A DNA stretch of 64,000 nt from Mycobacterium intracellulare ATCC 13950 (lineage in GTDB: Bacteria > Actinomycetota > Actinomycetes > Mycobacteriales > Mycobacteriaceae), in contig NC_016946.1 of NCBI RefSeq assembly GCF_000277125.1, positions 806,001-870,000 on the forward strand, written 5' to 3'. The position numbers were made by a program, and so were the translations under genes. The notes under the pieces were generated by a model. The model made no database searches. It saw only the letters and a list, made by a program, of their open reading frames with translations, and was not told the DNA's origin. How positions within the stretch are numbered: the stretch's first letter is position 1; each line of letters begins with the position of its first letter. Below are positions 44,891 through 54,806 of this stretch, one piece after another.

Positions 44891-45421
44891 ATGGCTAGGG
44901 CCTCTGAGGCCTCGAAAGCCTCGGCGACCTGGGCGTCGGGAGAATCCCGCTCGGGTGCGCTGTCACACGTGGACGACCAGGGGGCGGCCCACATGGTCGA
45001 CGTCAGCGAGAAGGTAGCCACCAAGCGGACCGCCGTCGCCGCGGGCGCCCTGCGCACATCGGCACACGTGGTGGAGCTGATCTCGACCGGGGGCCTGCCC
45101 AAGGGCGACGCGCTTGCCACCGCCCGGGTAGCGGGTATCCAAGCGGCGAAGCGCACCAGCGAGCTCATCCCGCTCTGCCATCAGCTGGCGCTGACCGGGG
45201 TCGACATCGACTTCGACGTGGCGGAGTCGGACATCGAGATCACCGCGACGGTGCGCAGCACCGACCGCACGGGGGTGGAGATGGAAGCGCTGAGCGCCGT
45301 CAGCGTCGCGGCCCTGACGCTCTACGACATGATCAAAGCGGTCGACCCGGCCGCGCGGATCGATGACATTCGAGTCCTGCGCAAGGAAGGCGGCAAAACC
45401 GGAATGTGGACGCGGTCATGA
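44891..45421 (+). CDS. moaC2: Cyclic pyranopterin monophosphate synthase MoaC
   Basis: 176 residues. It converts 3',8-cyclo-GTP made by MoaA to cyclic pyranopterin monophosphate in molybdenum cofactor synthesis. Motifs: [30 protein letters not shown] and [20 protein letters not shown] (with the catalytic Asp-Met region). The first 25 residues are an Ala/Ser-rich extension; a later ATG at AHMVDVS would cut into the domain. The stop overlaps mog by 4 bases. Confidence 0.95.
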   Translation: MARASEASKASATWASGESRSGALSHVDDQGAAHMVDVSEKVATKRTAVAAGALRTSAHVVELISTGGLPKGDALATARVAGIQAAKRTSELIPLCHQLALTGVDIDFDVAESDIEITATVRSTDRTGVEMEALSAVSVAALTLYDMIKAVDPAARIDDIRVLRKEGGKTGMWTRS

Positions 45422-45900
45422 GCACCCGATCGGCCCGCGTCATCATCGCCTCGACCCGGGCGTCGGCCGGACAGTACGAAGACCGATGCGGGCCGATCAT
45501 CACCGAATGGCTGACCCAGCGGGGCTTTTCGGCCGGGGAGCCGGAGGTGGTCGCCGACGGGTCGCCGGTCGGTGATGCGCTGCGCAACGCGATCGATGAC
45601 GACGTCGACGTCATCCTCACCTCCGGCGGCACCGGCATCTCACCCAGTGACAGCACCCCGGACCAGACCGTGGCCGTCATCGATTACCTCATCCCCGGCC
45701 TGGCGGAGGCGATCCGCCAGTCGGGCCTGCCCAAGGTGCCGACGTCGGTGTTGTCCCGCAGCGTGTGCGGGGTGGCCGGACGGACCCTGATCGTCAACCT
45801 GCCGGGTTCACCCGGTGGGGTGCGCGACGGGCTCGGGGTGCTCGCCGACGTGCTCGACCACGCGCTCGATCAACTCGCCGGTAAAGACCATCAGCGATGA
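45418..45900 (+). CDS. mog: Molybdopterin adenylyltransferase-like protein MogA/MoaB
   Basis: 160 residues: [17 protein letters not shown] start and the MPT-binding [17 protein letters not shown] (about 70-87), then [15 protein letters not shown] near the end. It adenylates molybdopterin before metal insertion. ATG 45418 overlaps moaC2, and its stop overlaps moaE2, by 4 bases each. Counterpart of Rv0865. Confidence 0.94.
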   Translation: MSTRSARVIIASTRASAGQYEDRCGPIITEWLTQRGFSAGEPEVVADGSPVGDALRNAIDDDVDVILTSGGTGISPSDSTPDQTVAVIDYLIPGLAEAIRQSGLPKVPTSVLSRSVCGVAGRTLIVNLPGSPGGVRDGLGVLADVLDHALDQLAGKDHQR

Positions 45901-46322
45901 CGCTGGTCGTGCGCGCAGCCATGACCGAGCAGCCGATTCTTCTGGCTGAGCACGAAGAGCTGGTGGGCCATCAGTCGGCGGGGGCCATCGTCGGGTTCGT
46001 CGGCATGATCCGCGACCACGACGTGGGGCGCCGGGTGGTGCGGCTGGAGTACTCGGCGCACCCCTCGGCCGCCCAGGTCATGGCCGACGTGGTTGCCGAT
46101 GTGGCGGCGCAGTCCAGCGGCGTCCGCGCCGTCGCCGCCAGCCACCGCGTCGGTGTGCTGCACATCGGAGAGGCGGCATTGGTCGCGGCCGTCGCCGCCG
46201 ACCATCGCCAGGCGGCGTTCACCACCTGTGCGCGACTCGTCGACACCATCAAGGCGCGGCTACCGGTGTGGAAGCACCAGTTCTTCGCCGACGGCACCGA
46301 GGAGTGGGTGGGCTCGGCCTGA
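45897..46322 (+). CDS. moaE2: Molybdopterin synthase large subunit MoaE
   Basis: 141 residues. [25 protein letters not shown] and the C-terminal [18 protein letters not shown] carry the catalytic Lys of MoaE. It transfers sulfur from thiocarboxylated MoaD to precursor Z. Its MoaD partner is encoded on the other strand at 47647. The hairpin at 46366 ends the operon. Confidence 0.95.
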   Translation: MTLVVRAAMTEQPILLAEHEELVGHQSAGAIVGFVGMIRDHDVGRRVVRLEYSAHPSAAQVMADVVADVAAQSSGVRAVAASHRVGVLHIGEAALVAAVAADHRQAAFTTCARLVDTIKARLPVWKHQFFADGTEEWVGSA

Positions 46323-46365
46323 CGCCGTAGCCAGCTGAGTCCGGGAGTTGGTGCGCCGTGCCCAA

Positions 46366-46397
46366 CACGCCCCGAACAGGAGGGTTTTCGGGGCGTG
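46366..46397. terminator. Hairpin terminator between moaE2 and rpfA
   Basis: CACGCCCCGAA (46366-46376) pairs with TTCGGGGCGTG (46387-46397), an 11-bp stem with a ten-base loop. It lies between convergent genes. T-runs after the stem are weak, so termination may be partial or intrinsic by mycobacterial standards. Confidence 0.7.
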
Positions 46398-46422
46398 CGG
46401 GGAATCTGGTGGCGCTAGAGCC

Positions 46423-47455
<1,033 letters not shown>

Positions 47456-47581
47456 GGGATGGCTGGCGAGCCTTCGGAGACCGTAACGGTTTCTGTTGGT
47501 CTCGTCACGTGTCGCGAAACCTGGCGTTTCGCTCTCGGTCATCCGCGAAAACCGCAGCAACACACGGTGTTTGCGCAGGTC

Positions 47582-47587
47582 ATTACA
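47582..47587 (-). promoter_or_regulatory. Probable -10 element for rpfA
   Basis: On the minus strand TGTAAT (47587 to 47582) fits a mycobacterial -10. Transcription would begin near 47575, giving a leader of about 358 bases that contains the riboswitch. No good -35 hexamer is visible, consistent with activator dependence. Confidence 0.45.
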
Positions 47588-47627
47588 CTCGAGATTGGAG
47601 CGTGACCGCGCCGTTATCGTTCCGTTA

Positions 47628-47643
47628 TGTGAGATGTTTCACA
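47628..47643. promoter_or_regulatory. CRP (Rv3676-type) binding site upstream of rpfA
   Basis: TGTGAGATGTTTCACA matches the consensus TGTGA-N6-TCACA exactly. Its centre is about 60 bp upstream of the proposed start, a class I activator position. From memory, H37Rv rpfA is a CRP target. The site also lies 4 bp from the moaD2 stop, so it serves rpfA rather than moaD2. Confidence 0.8.
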
Positions 47644-47646
47644 GTT

Positions 47647-47925
47647 TCAGCCGCCGGAAAACGGCGGCAAGACATCGATCGTGTCACCGGATCGCAACGC
47701 GGTGGTCTCGTCGCGCACGGCGACCCCGTCGCACAGGTACGAGCATCGGCTCAAGACGGTGGCAAGGCGTGATCCGCGCGCGGCCAGCCGCTCGACCAGC
47801 TCGCCGACAGTGGTGCCGGGGCGCACCACCAGCGTCTCGGCTTCGACGCCCGCGGCCGCCTGGGCGGCCGCGAAGTAGCGCACCGTCACTCCGATGCCGG
47901 TCTCCTGGGCGGGGGACTGCCCCAT
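47647..47925 (-). CDS. moaD2: Molybdopterin synthase sulfur carrier subunit MoaD
   Basis: 92 residues from ATG 47925; GTG 47937 would add four. Ubiquitin-like fold (VTVRYFAAAQAAAG, DTIDVLPPFSGG) ending in the C-terminal Gly-Gly that is thiocarboxylated. Partner of MoaE2. It follows the moaA2 stop by 4 bp, so the two are co-transcribed. rpfA is downstream with its own promoter. Confidence 0.92.
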   Translation of the reverse strand: MGQSPAQETGIGVTVRYFAAAQAAAGVEAETLVVRPGTTVGELVERLAARGSRLATVLSRCSYLCDGVAVRDETTALRSGDTIDVLPPFSGG

Positions 47926-47929
47926 GGGG

Positions 47930-49024
47930 CTAGCCACCGATCGCGCTCATCGGGCGGTCGGGCTGGATGAAGTTCGGGTCGTTGATGCCGTGGCCGGCGG
48001 GCTTGCCCCACATCGCGGTGCGCCACGCCGCCTCGATCGCCTCGTCGGGTGCGCCGTTGCGCAGCAGCGCCCGAAGGTCCGTCTCTTCCTTGGCGAACAG
48101 GCAGCTGCGGATCTGGCCGTCGGCCGTCAACCGGGTGCGGTCACACGTCGAGCAAAACGCGTGCGAGACCGACGCGATAACACCCACCTTGCCGGCCGGC
48201 GTGCCGGGTCCCTCGTCGACCAGCCACAGCTCGGCGGGAGCGGATCCCCGCGGCGCCGGGTCCGGTCGCAGCCGGAAATGCGGGCGCAGCGCGGCCAGCA
48301 CGTCCTCGGCGCTCAACGCCGCGTCGCGCCGCCATTGGTGCCCGGCGTCGAGCGGCATCTGCTCGATGACACGTAACTGGTAGCCGTGCTCGAGGCAGAA
48401 CCGCAACAGGTCCACCACGTCCTCGCGTCCCGTCGCGGGGTCGAGCACGGCGTTCACCTTCACCGGCGCCAGGCCGGCCTCGTGGGCGGCGGCCAGCCCG
48501 GCCAGCACGTCGTCGAGCCGATCACGGCGGGTGATGGCCGCGAAATGCTGCCGATCCACGCTGTCCAGCGAGACGTTGACGCGGTCCAGGCCCGCCCGGG
48601 CGAGCCCGGCGGCCCGCCGTGCCAGCCCGACGCCGTTGGTCGTCAGGGAGATCTCGGGGCGGGGCCGTAGCCCGGCCGCCGCGGCGATCACCTCTTCGAG
48701 GTGGCGCGCCAGCAACGGCTCACCGCCGGTGAACCGAACGTTGGTGACCCCCAGCCGGGTGACCGCGATGTCCATCAGCCTGGCCAGCTCGCCGGCAGTC
48801 AGCAGCTGCTCGCCCGGCAACCAGTCCAGGCCCTCGGCGGGCATGCAGTAGGTGCAGCGCAGGTTGCAGCGATCGGTGAGCGAGATCCGCAGATCCGTGG
48901 CGACCCGCCCGTAGGTGTCCACCAGTGGGCCCGCGGACGGCGCCGTCCCAGCAACGGCACGCCCGCCGGCCGGGCCGTCAGGGCGGCTCCGCACCGTCGG
49001 GAAACCCAACGCCGTCAGGGTCAT
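47930..49024 (-). CDS. moaA2: GTP 3',8-cyclase MoaA
   Basis: 364-residue radical SAM enzyme for the first step of moco synthesis. N-terminal [4Fe-4S] cluster motif CNLRCTYC (near residue 60) and C-terminal cluster CSTC...RSC ([15 protein letters not shown]), with the GG end (SAIGG) needed for activity. The first 35 residues form a flexible extension. ATG 49024 overlaps the stop of the YccF-like gene by 4 bases; the frame is open further upstream as a shadow. Confidence 0.95.
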   Translation of the reverse strand: MTLTALGFPTVRSRPDGPAGGRAVAGTAPSAGPLVDTYGRVATDLRISLTDRCNLRCTYCMPAEGLDWLPGEQLLTAGELARLMDIAVTRLGVTNVRFTGGEPLLARHLEEVIAAAAGLRPRPEISLTTNGVGLARRAAGLARAGLDRVNVSLDSVDRQHFAAITRRDRLDDVLAGLAAAHEAGLAPVKVNAVLDPATGREDVVDLLRFCLEHGYQLRVIEQMPLDAGHQWRRDAALSAEDVLAALRPHFRLRPDPAPRGSAPAELWLVDEGPGTPAGKVGVIASVSHAFCSTCDRTRLTADGQIRSCLFAKEETDLRALLRNGAPDEAIEAAWRTAMWGKPAGHGINDPNFIQPDRPMSAIGG

Positions 49025-49428
49025 GCGGCCACCGGCGGCGCGTAATGAACCGGCGAGTCGACGGGAACGATCTCCTTGCCCAGCGGCATCAGCGACACCG
49101 GAATCAGTTTGAGATTGGCCAGCGCCAGCGGAATGCCGACGATCGTCAGCGCCATCGTCACCGCACTGACCAGATGACCGATCGCGAGCCAGAGCCCGAA
49201 CAGCACCACCCAGATGATGTTTCCGATCAAGGCGCCCGACCCCGAGGTCGGCTTGTCGACGATCGTGCGGCCGAACGGCCACAGCGCGTACGAGGCGATG
49301 CGCAGCGACGCGAAGCCGAACGGGATGGTGATGATCAGCAGAAAGCTGACGAGCGCCGCGACGAGGTATCCGGCGGCCATCCATAGGCCGCCGAACAGAA
49401 GCCAGATGATGTTCAGGATCAGGCGCAT
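49021..49428 (-). CDS. YccF-like membrane protein
   Basis: 135 residues with two pairs of hydrophobic segments ([16 protein letters not shown] and [18 protein letters not shown]), an internal repeat typical of the YccF domain family; counterpart of Rv0870c. Function unknown. ATG 49428 follows GGAGGTGAT. It begins the moaA2-moaD2 transcript. Divergent from cspB. Confidence 0.88.
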   Translation of the reverse strand: MRLILNIIWLLFGGLWMAAGYLVAALVSFLLIITIPFGFASLRIASYALWPFGRTIVDKPTSGSGALIGNIIWVVLFGLWLAIGHLVSAVTMALTIVGIPLALANLKLIPVSLMPLGKEIVPVDSPVHYAPPVAA

Positions 49429-49514
49429 ATCACCTCCGCGGGTAATACCAAGCGTACCGAGTGGCCAATAACGGGGGTGCTCGTTAGGGCCGCATCCGAG
49501 TAGGATCAGACTCT

Positions 49515-49535
49515 TAATACGGCGTCCTGCGCAGG
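49515..49535 (+). promoter_or_regulatory. Candidate cspB promoter and leader hairpin
   Basis: TAATAC (49515-49520) is a plausible -10; transcription from about 49527 would give a leader of roughly 67 bases. The palindrome CCTGCGCAGG (49526-49535) lies at its 5' end, as hairpins often do in cold-shock mRNAs. Confidence 0.35.
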
Positions 49536-49593
49536 CGGGACGCTTATTGTGTTGCCTATTTCTATTGATCCGTAAGACAAGCAGGTGAGACCA

Positions 49594-50001
49594 GTGCCGA
49601 CCGGCAAGGTTAAGTGGTACGACGCTGACAAGGGCTTCGGCTTCCTGTCGCAAGAGGACGGCGAAGACGTCTACGTCCGCTCGTCGGCGCTGCCCGCTGG
49701 GGTCGAGGGGCTCAAGGCGGGCCAGCGGGTGGAATTCGGTATCGCTTCGGGACGGCGCGGACCGCAGGCGTTGAGCCTCAAGCTGATTGAGCCGCCGCCC
49801 AGCCTGACCAAGGCGCGGCGCGACGCGCCCGCCGAACACAAGCACAACCCCGACGAACTGCACGGCATGGTCGAGGACATGATCACGCTGCTGGAGAGCA
49901 CCGTGCAGCCCGAGCTGCGCAAGGGTCGCTACCCGGACCGCAAGACCGCGCGCCGGGTGTCCGAGGTCGTCAAGGCCGTGGCGCGGGAGCTCGACGCCTA
50001 A
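49594..50001 (+). CDS. cspB: Cold-shock domain protein CspB
   Basis: 135 residues: N-terminal cold-shock domain (1-67) with RNP1 KGFGFLS and RNP2 VYVRSSAL, then an actinobacterial C-terminal helical extension ([16 protein letters not shown]...) that is longer than in classical Csp. Binds single-stranded RNA/DNA. GTG 49594 gives [10 protein letters not shown], the usual start; AGGTGAG precedes it. GTG 49585 is the alternative. Unlike in H37Rv, the next gene is fadE10, with no PE_PGRS gene between. Confidence 0.93.
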   Translation: MPTGKVKWYDADKGFGFLSQEDGEDVYVRSSALPAGVEGLKAGQRVEFGIASGRRGPQALSLKLIEPPPSLTKARRDAPAEHKHNPDELHGMVEDMITLLESTVQPELRKGRYPDRKTARRVSEVVKAVARELDA

Positions 50002-50098
50002 CGCGCGAAACGCAGCCAATTCGCAGGCGACGGCTCGGTGGCGAGCCGCAGATGGGGTACTCCACACCCCATGACGGTCGTCTAGCAAGGAGGCTGCG

Positions 50099-52051
50099 AT
50101 GGCACAGCAAGCGCAGGTCACCGAGGAACAGGCGAGAGCGCTCGCCGAGGAGTCTCGCGAAACAGGTTGGGATAAACCGTCCTTCGCGAAAGAACTATTT
50201 CTCGGTCGTTTTCCGCTGGAGCTGATACACCCGTTCCCCACCCCCGCGGAAGCCGACGAGACCCGCACCCGCGCGTTTCTCGACAGCGTGCGCGAATTCC
50301 TGGAGACCGTCGATGGCAGCGTCATCGAACGCGACGCCCAAATTCCCGACGAGTACGTGAAGGGTTTGGCCGACCTGGGCTGCTTCGGGATGAAGATTCC
50401 CACCGAATACGGCGGCCTGGGGATGTCGCAGGTCGCCTACAACCGGGCGCTGATGATGGTGACGAGCGTTCATCCCAGTCTGGGCGCACTGCTGTCGGCC
50501 CATCAATCCATCGGGGTGCCCGAGCCGCTCAAACTCGCCGGGACCCCGGAGCAGAAAGAGAAGTTTTTGCCGCGCTGCGCCGCCGGCGCCATATCGGCGT
50601 TTTTGCTGACCGAACCCGACGTCGGCTCCGATCCCGCCCGATTGGCGTCGACGGCGACCCCCATCGACGACGGGCAGGCCTACGAGCTCGACGGCGTGAA
50701 GCTGTGGACTACCAACGGCGTGGTCGCCGAACTGCTGGTGATCATGGCGCGGGTGCCGAAGAGCGAAGGGCGCCGCGGCGGCATCAGCGCCTTCGTCGTC
50801 GAGGCCGATTCGCCCGGAATCACCGTGGAGCGGCGCAACAAATTCATGGGCCTGCGCGGCATCGAAAACGGCGTGACCCGGATGCACCGCGTTCGGGTCC
50901 CGCGCGAAAACCTGATCGGCTCCGAGGGAGACGGTTTGAAGATCGCGTTGACCACGCTCAACGCCGGACGGTTGTCGATCCCCGCGAGCGCGACGGGCTC
51001 GTCGAAGTGGGCGTTGAAGATCGCGCGCGAATGGTCCGGCGAGCGTGTGCAGTGGGGCAAGCCGCTGGCCGAGCACGAAGCGGTGGCCCGCAAGCTCTCG
51101 TTCATCGCCGCGACCGTCTATGCGCTCGACGCCGTGCTCGAGCTGTCCGCGCAGATGGCCGACGAAGGGCGCAACGACATCCGGATCGAGGCGGCGCTGG
51201 CCAAGCTGTGGTCCAGCGAGATGGCCTGCGTGATCGCCGACGAGGTCATGCAGATCCGGGGCGGGCGGGGCTACGAAACCGCGGAGTCTCTGGCCGCACG
51301 CGGCGAACGCGCCGTGCCCGTCGAGCAGGCGTTGCGGGACCTGCGGATCAACCGCATCTTCGAGGGTTCCAGCGAGATCATGAGGTTGCTCATCGCGCGC
51401 GAGGCGGTCGACGCGCACCTTGCCGCGGCCGGCGACCTCGCCAAGCCCGACACGGGGTTGCGGCAGAAGGCCGCCGCGGCGGTCGGTGCGAGCGGATTCT
51501 ATGCAAAGTGGTTGCCGCAGTTGGTGTTCGGTGAAGGACAGCGGCCGCGGGCCTACCACGAGTTCGGTCCGCTGGCGGCGCACCTGCGGTTCATCGAACG
51601 CTCCAGCCGCAAGCTCGCACGAAACACCTTCTATGGCATGGCGCGCTGGCAGGCCAAGCTGGAGCAGCGGCAGGGGTTCCTCGGGCGCGTCGTCGACATC
51701 GGTGCCGAGCTGTTCGCGATGTCCGCGGCGTGCGTGCACGCGGAGTCGCAACGCGCCGCCGATCCGGTGGTGGGGCAACAGGCCTACGAGCTGGCCGAGG
51801 CGTTCTGCGCCCAGGCGACCGTGCGGGTGGAGGCGCTGTTTCGCGGGTTGTGGGACAACACCGACGCAAGCGATGTGCAGCTGACGCGCAACCTGCTGCA
51901 GGGCCGGTACGGCTGGCTCGAGGCCGGGATCATCGATCAGTCCGAGGGCACCGGGCCGTGGATCGCCCACTGGGAAGAGGGTGAGTCGACCGAGGCCAAT
52001 CTGGCCCGGCGGTTCTCATCCGGCGACCGTTCGGCAACGAGTCCGCGTTGA
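50099..52051 (+). CDS. fadE10: Acyl-CoA dehydrogenase FadE10
   Basis: 650 residues; longer than a standard dehydrogenase (about 380), with the extra part at the C terminus (from about residue 450), as in Rv0873. FAD-binding segments FLLTEPDVGSDPARL and KLWTTNGVVAELLV, and the C-terminal RGGRGYETAESL and RINRIFEGSSEIMRL. ATG 50099 follows AAGGAGG. The substrate is unknown. Confidence 0.94.
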   Translation: MAQQAQVTEEQARALAEESRETGWDKPSFAKELFLGRFPLELIHPFPTPAEADETRTRAFLDSVREFLETVDGSVIERDAQIPDEYVKGLADLGCFGMKIPTEYGGLGMSQVAYNRALMMVTSVHPSLGALLSAHQSIGVPEPLKLAGTPEQKEKFLPRCAAGAISAFLLTEPDVGSDPARLASTATPIDDGQAYELDGVKLWTTNGVVAELLVIMARVPKSEGRRGGISAFVVEADSPGITVERRNKFMGLRGIENGVTRMHRVRVPRENLIGSEGDGLKIALTTLNAGRLSIPASATGSSKWALKIAREWSGERVQWGKPLAEHEAVARKLSFIAATVYALDAVLELSAQMADEGRNDIRIEAALAKLWSSEMACVIADEVMQIRGGRGYETAESLAARGERAVPVEQALRDLRINRIFEGSSEIMRLLIAREAVDAHLAAAGDLAKPDTGLRQKAAAAVGASGFYAKWLPQLVFGEGQRPRAYHEFGPLAAHLRFIERSSRKLARNTFYGMARWQAKLEQRQGFLGRVVDIGAELFAMSAACVHAESQRAADPVVGQQAYELAEAFCAQATVRVEALFRGLWDNTDASDVQLTRNLLQGRYGWLEAGIIDQSEGTGPWIAHWEEGESTEANLARRFSSGDRSATSPR

Positions 52052-52057
52052 GCCACG

Positions 52058-53071
52058 ATGGAACACATGGCTTCCTACATCGCCCAAGAAGGCGAGTTCA
52101 ATCGCGACACCGACTACATCACCACCCGCATCACCGCCGATGGCCGTGACGGCTACCCGGTCGAGCCCGATCGGTACCGGCTCGTCGTGGCGCGCGCGTG
52201 CCCGTGGGCCAACCGCGCCATCATCGTCCGCCGGTTGTTGGGCCTCGAAGGCGTTCTCTCCATTGGCTTTTGCGGCCCGACGCACGACGAGCGCAGTTGG
52301 ACGTTCGATCTCGATCCCGGTGGTGTGGACCCGGTCTTGAAGATCCCGCGGCTGCAGGACGCCTACTTCAAGCGGTTCCCCGATTACCCCAAGGGCATCA
52401 CGGTTCCCGCGATCGTCGATGTGCCGAGTGGGGCGGTGGTCACCAACGACTTCGCGCAGATGACGTTGGACCTGTCGACGGAGTGGTCGGCCTTTCATCG
52501 CGACGGCGCGCCCGAGCTCTACCCGGAGCGGCTACGCGCGGAGATCGACGAGGTCAACAAGCGGGTCTACACCGAAATCAACAACGGCGTATACCGGTGC
52601 GGCTTCGCCGGCTCGCAGGAGGCCTACGAGTCCGCCTACGACCGGCTGTTCGCCGCGCTGGATTGGGTGAGCGATCGGCTGGGCGGCCAGCGCTATCTGG
52701 TGGGCGACACCATCACCGAGGCCGACGTGCGGTTGTTCACCACGTTGGTCCGCTTCGACCCGGTGTATCACGGGCATTTCAAGTGCAATCGCAGCAAATT
52801 GAGCGAGATGCCGGTGCTGTGGGCTTACGCGCGCGACCTGTTCCAGACGCCGGGTTTCGGGGACACCGTCGACTTCGTCCAGATCAAGCAGCACTACTAC
52901 ATCGTCCACGCCGACATCAACCCCACCCGCATCGTGCCCAAGGGTCCCGACCTGTCCGGGTGGCTATCGCCGCACGGGCGAGAGAGCTTGGGCGGCAAGC
53001 CCTTCGGGGAGGGGACGCCCCCGGGTCCGCCCGTCGAAGGCGAACGGGTACCGCCCGGCCACGGTGCGTGA
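52058..53071 (+). CDS. Xi-type glutathione S-transferase / glutathionyl-hydroquinone reductase-like
   Basis: 337 residues. N-terminal thioredoxin-like half with catalytic Cys in ARACPWANRAIIVRRLLGL, and a helical C-terminal half with INNGVYRCGFAGSQEAYE and YLVGDTITEADVRLFTTLVRFD. These match Xi-class GSTs, which reduce glutathionyl-hydroquinones. Mycobacteria lack glutathione, so mycothiol or another thiol probably takes its place. It replaces Rv0874c in the local order. ATG 52067 is an alternative start. Confidence 0.9.
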   Translation: MEHMASYIAQEGEFNRDTDYITTRITADGRDGYPVEPDRYRLVVARACPWANRAIIVRRLLGLEGVLSIGFCGPTHDERSWTFDLDPGGVDPVLKIPRLQDAYFKRFPDYPKGITVPAIVDVPSGAVVTNDFAQMTLDLSTEWSAFHRDGAPELYPERLRAEIDEVNKRVYTEINNGVYRCGFAGSQEAYESAYDRLFAALDWVSDRLGGQRYLVGDTITEADVRLFTTLVRFDPVYHGHFKCNRSKLSEMPVLWAYARDLFQTPGFGDTVDFVQIKQHYYIVHADINPTRIVPKGPDLSGWLSPHGRESLGGKPFGEGTPPGPPVEGERVPPGHGA

Positions 53072-53072
53072 C

Positions 53073-53215
53073 CCACCCCCTACCGCCGAGCGTGGCCCAC
53101 CCCCTACCGCCGAACGTGGACCACCCCCTACCGCCGAACGTGGCCCACCCCCTACCGCCGAACGTGGCCCACCCCCTACCGCCGAGCGTGGCCCACCCCT
53201 ACCGCCGAACGTGGA
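53073..53215 (+). repeat. Six tandem 24-bp repeats left of the DUF559 gene
   Basis: Unit CCACCCCCTACCGCCGAACG plus TGGC or TGGA repeats at 53073, 53097, 53121, 53145, 53169 and 53193; the last is 23 bp, one C shorter. Units 1, 2 and 5 or others differ by A/G and A/C. Being a multiple of three, the unit reads as an 8-residue repeat (GPPPTAER) but is not convincingly a gene. It begins 1 bp after the GST stop. Confidence 0.95.
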
Positions 53216-54134
53216 GTTGTGGCGGGAAATCACGGCGTTTTGGCCCAACAAGTCCACGCTCGGCGGCTGAGACCGGGCAACCCGCCGCGACCAAAGCGCC
53301 GCGGGCGCGCTCCACGACGACGTACGGCCGGTACCGCAGCATCTCGGCGCTCACCCGGATGATTGACCAGCCCTGGGCTTCGAGTTCTGCCAGGCGATCG
53401 ATGTCTCGGGCCCGCTGCGCCGGGTCGGTCCAGTGATGCGCGCCGTCGAATTCCACACCGGCCTTCCATTCCTCCCAGCCCATATCGATGCGCGCCAGCA
53501 CCGCGCCCCATTCGTTGAGCACTTCGATCTGGGTTTGTGGCCGCGGCAATCCGCTGCCGGCGAGTAGTAACCGGGTCCTCGTCTCGTACGGCGATTCAGC
53601 GCCCCCGTCGACCATGGTCAGAGCAGTTCGCAACTGCACCAGGCCGCGGGCGCCACGATGGCGGTCGGCCAGCAGTTCGACGTCGGCTGGCTTCAAGTCT
53701 GTTGCATGCATGAGGGCATCGAGCCGAATCACCGCTGTGGTCAAGCCCTTTCGCCTACCAAGGTCGAACGCCGTGCGCGCCGGCGTGGTCAGGCGCATCC
53801 CGTCGCGCGTGCATATTTCGTCGTCGTCCAAGGTGTCGCTGTGCACGATGATGCCCCGTGCTTTGTCGCGGCCGGCACGGTTGAGCTCGGCCGGCAGCCA
53901 GTCGTCGATCCACTTGGTGCGGTGTAGCGCCGCCGCGGATAGCCCCGCCAGCGTTGCGGTCCTTCCAGACCACAGCCAGGCGGCGACCGCTCGGGTCACC
54001 GGCGTCAACATTTGTCCACGGCGGATGTAGACGTTGCGATGAACCATCTCGAATTCGGTTCGCAATCGGTGCCGAGTAATAACTCCAGCGGCCAGTGCGT
54101 CGGTGCCTCGAAATGGCCAGTCCGGGATTTCCAT
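53199..54134 (-). CDS. DUF559-type nuclease-fold protein
   Basis: 311 residues. The N-terminal half resembles AbiEi-like antitoxin/wHTH-type proteins (HRLRTEFEMVHRNVYIRRG, TWLAGLSAAALHR region). The C-terminal half has a PD-(D/E)XK layout: E in ESPYETRTR, D in ARIDMGWEE, and VEFDGAHHW, then IDRLAELEAQGW. Such proteins are widespread in mycobacteria, with unknown function, and related to Vsr/DUF559 endonucleases. Its last 23 codons and stop lie within repeat R1 and the final tandem unit. It has no counterpart in the H37Rv order here. Confidence 0.85.
   Translation of the reverse strand: MEIPDWPFRGTDALAAGVITRHRLRTEFEMVHRNVYIRRGQMLTPVTRAVAAWLWSGRTATLAGLSAAALHRTKWIDDWLPAELNRAGRDKARGIIVHSDTLDDDEICTRDGMRLTTPARTAFDLGRRKGLTTAVIRLDALMHATDLKPADVELLADRHRGARGLVQLRTALTMVDGGAESPYETRTRLLLAGSGLPRPQTQIEVLNEWGAVLARIDMGWEEWKAGVEFDGAHHWTDPAQRARDIDRLAELEAQGWSIIRVSAEMLRYRPYVVVERARGALVAAGCPVSAAERGLVGPKRRDFPPQLHVRR
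53206..53265 (+). repeat. Direct repeat R1 (left flank of the DUF559 gene)
   Basis: 60 bp beginning CGAACGTGGAGTTGTGGCGG and ending CAACAAGTCCACGCTCGGCG. It matches R2 (54171-54230) at 50 of 60 positions without gaps and in the same orientation. It encodes the C terminus of the DUF559 protein on the other strand. Confidence 0.9.
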
Positions 54135-54170
54135 GGGGACACGGTGCCGGTCGGCACCGACACGTCTGGT

Positions 54171-54230
54171 CGAACGTGGGGTTGTGGCGGGAATTTGCGG
54201 CGTGTCGTCGCAACAAGTCGACGCTGGGCG
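54171..54230 (+). repeat. Direct repeat R2 (right flank of the DUF559 gene)
   Basis: 60 bp beginning CGAACGTGGGGTTGTGGCGG and ending CAACAAGTCGACGCTGGGCG, 36 bp upstream of the DUF559 start codon (minus strand). Same length and orientation as R1, 50 of 60 identical. Mismatches cluster in the middle 20 bases. Confidence 0.9.
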
Positions 54231-54292
54231 CGGAGGGTGGCGACGCTGGGCGCGGAGGGTGTCGAACGTGGGCGCGGAGGGCGGCGAACGTT
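54219..54292 (+). repeat. 22-bp tandem repeats right of R2
   Basis: Units at 54219, 54241 and 54263, with a partial fourth from 54285, each like CGACGCTGGGCGCGGAGGGT plus two bases. The third and fourth change CGACGC to CGAACG, returning toward the R1/R2 core CGAACGTGG. The first unit overlaps the end of R2. Confidence 0.88.
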
Positions 54293-54305
54293 CGGCGGAA
54301 AAGAC

Positions 54306-54806
54306 CTAGAAGACGAGCCGCACAGACCATTCCGCGTGCGGGACATCGCGGAGCTCGCCGGCCGGGTCCACCGCCAAAGTCAGTAACTGCACGACGATCC
54401 CGGCGAGGCGACCGCGATGCGGGTCCACCGGCGGAATGGTCACGGCGAGTCGGGTGCCCGGCCGAAAGATGGTGCTGGTGCTGTTCGTTGGATCCTCATA
54501 CACCTGCACCAGGCGCCACGGCGCCCGATAGATGGCATCGGGCACCGAGAGCTGAATCGGATACCGCTCGCTGACCTGGAGCTCGCCCTGGGTCTGCGGC
54601 GTCGCGCAGTCTTCAAGGTTGAGCACGTTGCAATAGAGGTAGGGCCCCACCCGGGTCAGGTGTCCATGCGAGTACGCGCTGATCTCCGGGCGTTGCGGAC
54701 CGGAGCGGCCCACCAGCAGCCAGGTGCCGACCCCGACGCCCACACAAAGCAGGGCCATCAGGCAGGCCAGCAACACGGCCGTGCCGCGGTTGATTCGGGA
54801 TTTCAC
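54306..54806 (-). CDS. DUF2771-type exported protein
   Basis: 166 residues, counterpart of Rv0875c. A hydrophobic N-terminal segment (about 10-33) serves as signal or membrane anchor; the remainder is extracytoplasmic with VYEDPTNSTSTIFRPGTRLAVTIP and a conserved YCNVLNLEDCAT pair of Cys. It overlaps the MFS gene stop by 4 bases, forming an operon with it. Function unknown. Confidence 0.85.
   Translation of the reverse strand: MKSRINRGTAVLLACLMALLCVGVGVGTWLLVGRSGPQRPEISAYSHGHLTRVGPYLYCNVLNLEDCATPQTQGELQVSERYPIQLSVPDAIYRAPWRLVQVYEDPTNSTSTIFRPGTRLAVTIPPVDPHRGRLAGIVVQLLTLAVDPAGELRDVPHAEWSVRLVF

Noticed and set aside
53064..53270. A 68-codon plus-strand frame in the 24-bp repeats (GPPPTAER repeats)
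   Set aside because: It exists only because the unit length is a multiple of three; other frames and the other strand are open too, and it has no ribosome site or family.
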